Shown here one piece after another: positions 30,908 to 32,049 of a stretch of DNA of 32,049 nucleotides (position 1 is the stretch's first letter; each line of letters starts with the position of its first letter). The DNA is from Muribaculum sp. GTDB lineage: Bacteria; Bacteroidota; Bacteroidia; Bacteroidales; Muribaculaceae. The notes under the pieces were generated by a model, which had not been told where the DNA came from, did not search any database, and saw only the letters and a list, made by a program, of their open reading frames with translations. A program made the translations under genes and the position numbers. The stretch covers positions 1-32,049 of the forward strand of contig NZ_JAIDKI010000089.1 in NCBI RefSeq assembly GCF_029051885.1, in the 5' to 3' direction.

Positions 30908-32049
30908 ATGCTTACAATACAACAGATTAAGGAAGCTCCCGAGCGGATTATAGCCCGCCTCGCGGTTAAGGGTTTCGACGGCACTGCCGCCATCAACGAA
31001 ATACTCGAGCTTGACACAATGCGCCGCCAGTCGCAGCTCAGCAACGACACCAAGGCTGCCGAGCTCAACCGTCTCGCCGCATCTATCGGTCAGCTCATGA
31101 AGGCCGGCAAGAAGGATGAGGCCGAGGAGGCCAAGAAGGCCGTGGCCGCTCTCAAGGACGAGCAGAAGGCCATCGCCGACGAGCTCGCACGCACCGAGAC
31201 CCGTATCCGCGAGATACTGCTTTCTGTGCCCAACGTGCCCTGCGACATGGTGCCCGAAGGTAAGACCGCCGAGGACAATGTGGTTGAGGCCACCGGTGGT
31301 GTAATCCCCGAGCTGCCTGCCGATGCCATGCCCCACTGGGACCTGGCCAAGAAGTACAATATCATCGACTTCGACCTCGGTGTGAAGATTACCGGCGCCG
31401 GTTTCCCCGTATATCTCGGCAAGGGAGCGCGCCTGCAGCGTGCCCTTATCCAGTTCTTCCTCGACGAGGCCGGCAACGCCGGATATCTCGAGGTCGAGCC
31501 CCCGTTTGTCGTAAACGAGGCTTCGGGCTACGGCACAGGACAGCTCCCCGACAAGGAGGGCCAGATGTACTACGTCAACGAGGACAATCTCTACCTTATC
31601 CCTACGGCTGAAGTGCCAGTGACCAACCTCTACCGCGACGTCATCCTCCCCGCCGACAAGCTCCCGATAAAGAACTGCGCTTTCTCTGCATGCTGGCGCC
31701 GCGAGGCCGGAAGCTACGGCAAGGATGTGCGCGGCCTCAACCGTCTGCATCAGTTCGACAAGGTGGAAATCGTGCGTATCGAGAAGCCCGAGGATTCGTA
31801 TGCCGCTCTTGAGGAGATGAAAGCCCACGTGCAGGGTCTGCTCGAGAAGCTCGGTCTCCCCTGGCACATACTCCGTCTCTGTGGCGGCGACATGTCGTTT
31901 ACCTCGGCCATCACATTTGACTTCGAGGTGTATTCGGCTGCCCAGAAGCGCTGGCTCGAGGTATCGTCGGTGTCCAACTTCGAGACCTACCAGGCCAACC
32001 GCCTGAAATGCCGCTACCGCGACCGCGACAAGAAGATACATCTCTGCCA
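30908..32049 (+). CDS. serS: Seryl-tRNA synthetase (partial, 3' end beyond window)
   Basis: An open frame from ATG 30908 runs to the window end without a stop, giving 380 visible residues of the usual ~425. MLTIQQIKEAPERIIARLAVKG starts the N-terminal tRNA-binding coiled coil (to ~105, with AAELNRLAASIGQLMKAGKKDEAEEAKK). Class II motif 2 is clear: FSACWRREAGSYGKDVRGLNRLHQF, preceded by LIPTAEVPVTN. The stretch SVSNFETYQANRLKCRYRD leads towards motif 3, which should lie just outside. It charges tRNA-Ser. An antisense frame of nearly the same length (30875-32041, minus) is a shadow. Confidence 0.96.
   Translation, partial: MLTIQQIKEAPERIIARLAVKGFDGTAAINEILELDTMRRQSQLSNDTKAAELNRLAASIGQLMKAGKKDEAEEAKKAVAALKDEQKAIADELARTETRIREILLSVPNVPCDMVPEGKTAEDNVVEATGGVIPELPADAMPHWDLAKKYNIIDFDLGVKITGAGFPVYLGKGARLQRALIQFFLDEAGNAGYLEVEPPFVVNEASGYGTGQLPDKEGQMYYVNEDNLYLIPTAEVPVTNLYRDVILPADKLPIKNCAFSACWRREAGSYGKDVRGLNRLHQFDKVEIVRIEKPEDSYAALEEMKAHVQGLLEKLGLPWHILRLCGGDMSFTSAITFDFEVYSAAQKRWLEVSSVSNFETYQANRLKCRYRDRDKKIHLC

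Noticed and set aside
30875..32041. 388-codon minus-strand frame
   Set aside because: It is fully antisense to serS, which has all class II synthetase motifs; the long frame is a product of GC-rich codon use.
1..32049. tRNA, rRNA, riboswitch or phage attachment sites
   Set aside because: I looked for cloverleaf-like segments, known leader motifs and integrase neighbours and saw none that I could support by eye.

Overview
The window looks like a chromosomal segment of a Bacteroidales bacterium, most likely of the Muribaculaceae (S24-7) type. This is inferred from gene content (DUF4421 barrel, DUF4369 lipoprotein, Bacteroidetes-type LptD, separate pyrB and pyrI, YifB, LTA-synthase-like sulfatase), from weak Shine-Dalgarno signals, and from many copies of the Bacteroidetes -7 promoter box TAnnTTTG in front of genes. 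Most of it is ordinary housekeeping and envelope chromosome. About 25.0-27.3 kb is a more AT-rich accessory patch.

Layout. 0-3.4 kb (+): a DUF4421 outer-membrane barrel followed by an LTA-synthase-type membrane sulfatase, then a strong terminator. 3.4-9.3 kb (-): a small winged-helix protein, a Pro/Gly/Asn-rich surface protein, an AraC regulator, a one-TM protein with a flippase-like membrane protein, and outer-membrane phospholipase A. 9.4-14.2 kb (+): a DUF4369 lipoprotein, YifB/ComM ATPase, a TrmH-family RNA methyltransferase, a 346-bp non-coding mobile element, and a GT4 glycosyltransferase. 14.2-20.4 kb (-): DUF2752 protein, DeoC, a small membrane protein, an NAD-dependent epimerase, LptD, and an L-rhamnose-mutarotase-like protein. 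20.5-24.0 kb (+): pyrB, pyrI, a flavin-reductase-like protein and glyA, closed by a textbook terminator. 24.06-24.63 kb: a gene-free block of tandem and inverted repeats. 24.6-27.9 kb (-): small membrane proteins, one broken by an in-frame amber stop, and a TPR/coiled-coil lipoprotein with two base compositions. 27.9-30.3 kb (-): RNase H, an alanine-dehydrogenase-like protein and shikimate kinase. 30.4-32.0 kb (+): a GatB/YqeY protein and a seryl-tRNA synthetase that runs off the window end.

The most notable non-gene signal is a set of MITE-like elements. Their ends start GAGnnTGTTT and they sit in TTA/TAA target sites. One is a full 346-bp copy, one is only the right end (cut by the window edge), one is a 60-bp near-perfect palindrome made only of its ends, and one is an 82-bp member of a second family. 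Two of the four insertions coincide exactly with a gene's stop codon. Other points are the amber-interrupted membrane gene, the composition breakpoint inside the TPR gene, the 569-bp repeat block bounded by a 23-bp perfect inverted repeat, and several genes predicted to be transcribed almost leaderless. I did not find a convincing new defence or biosynthetic system; the novelty is in the mobile and repeat DNA and the small membrane-protein cluster.
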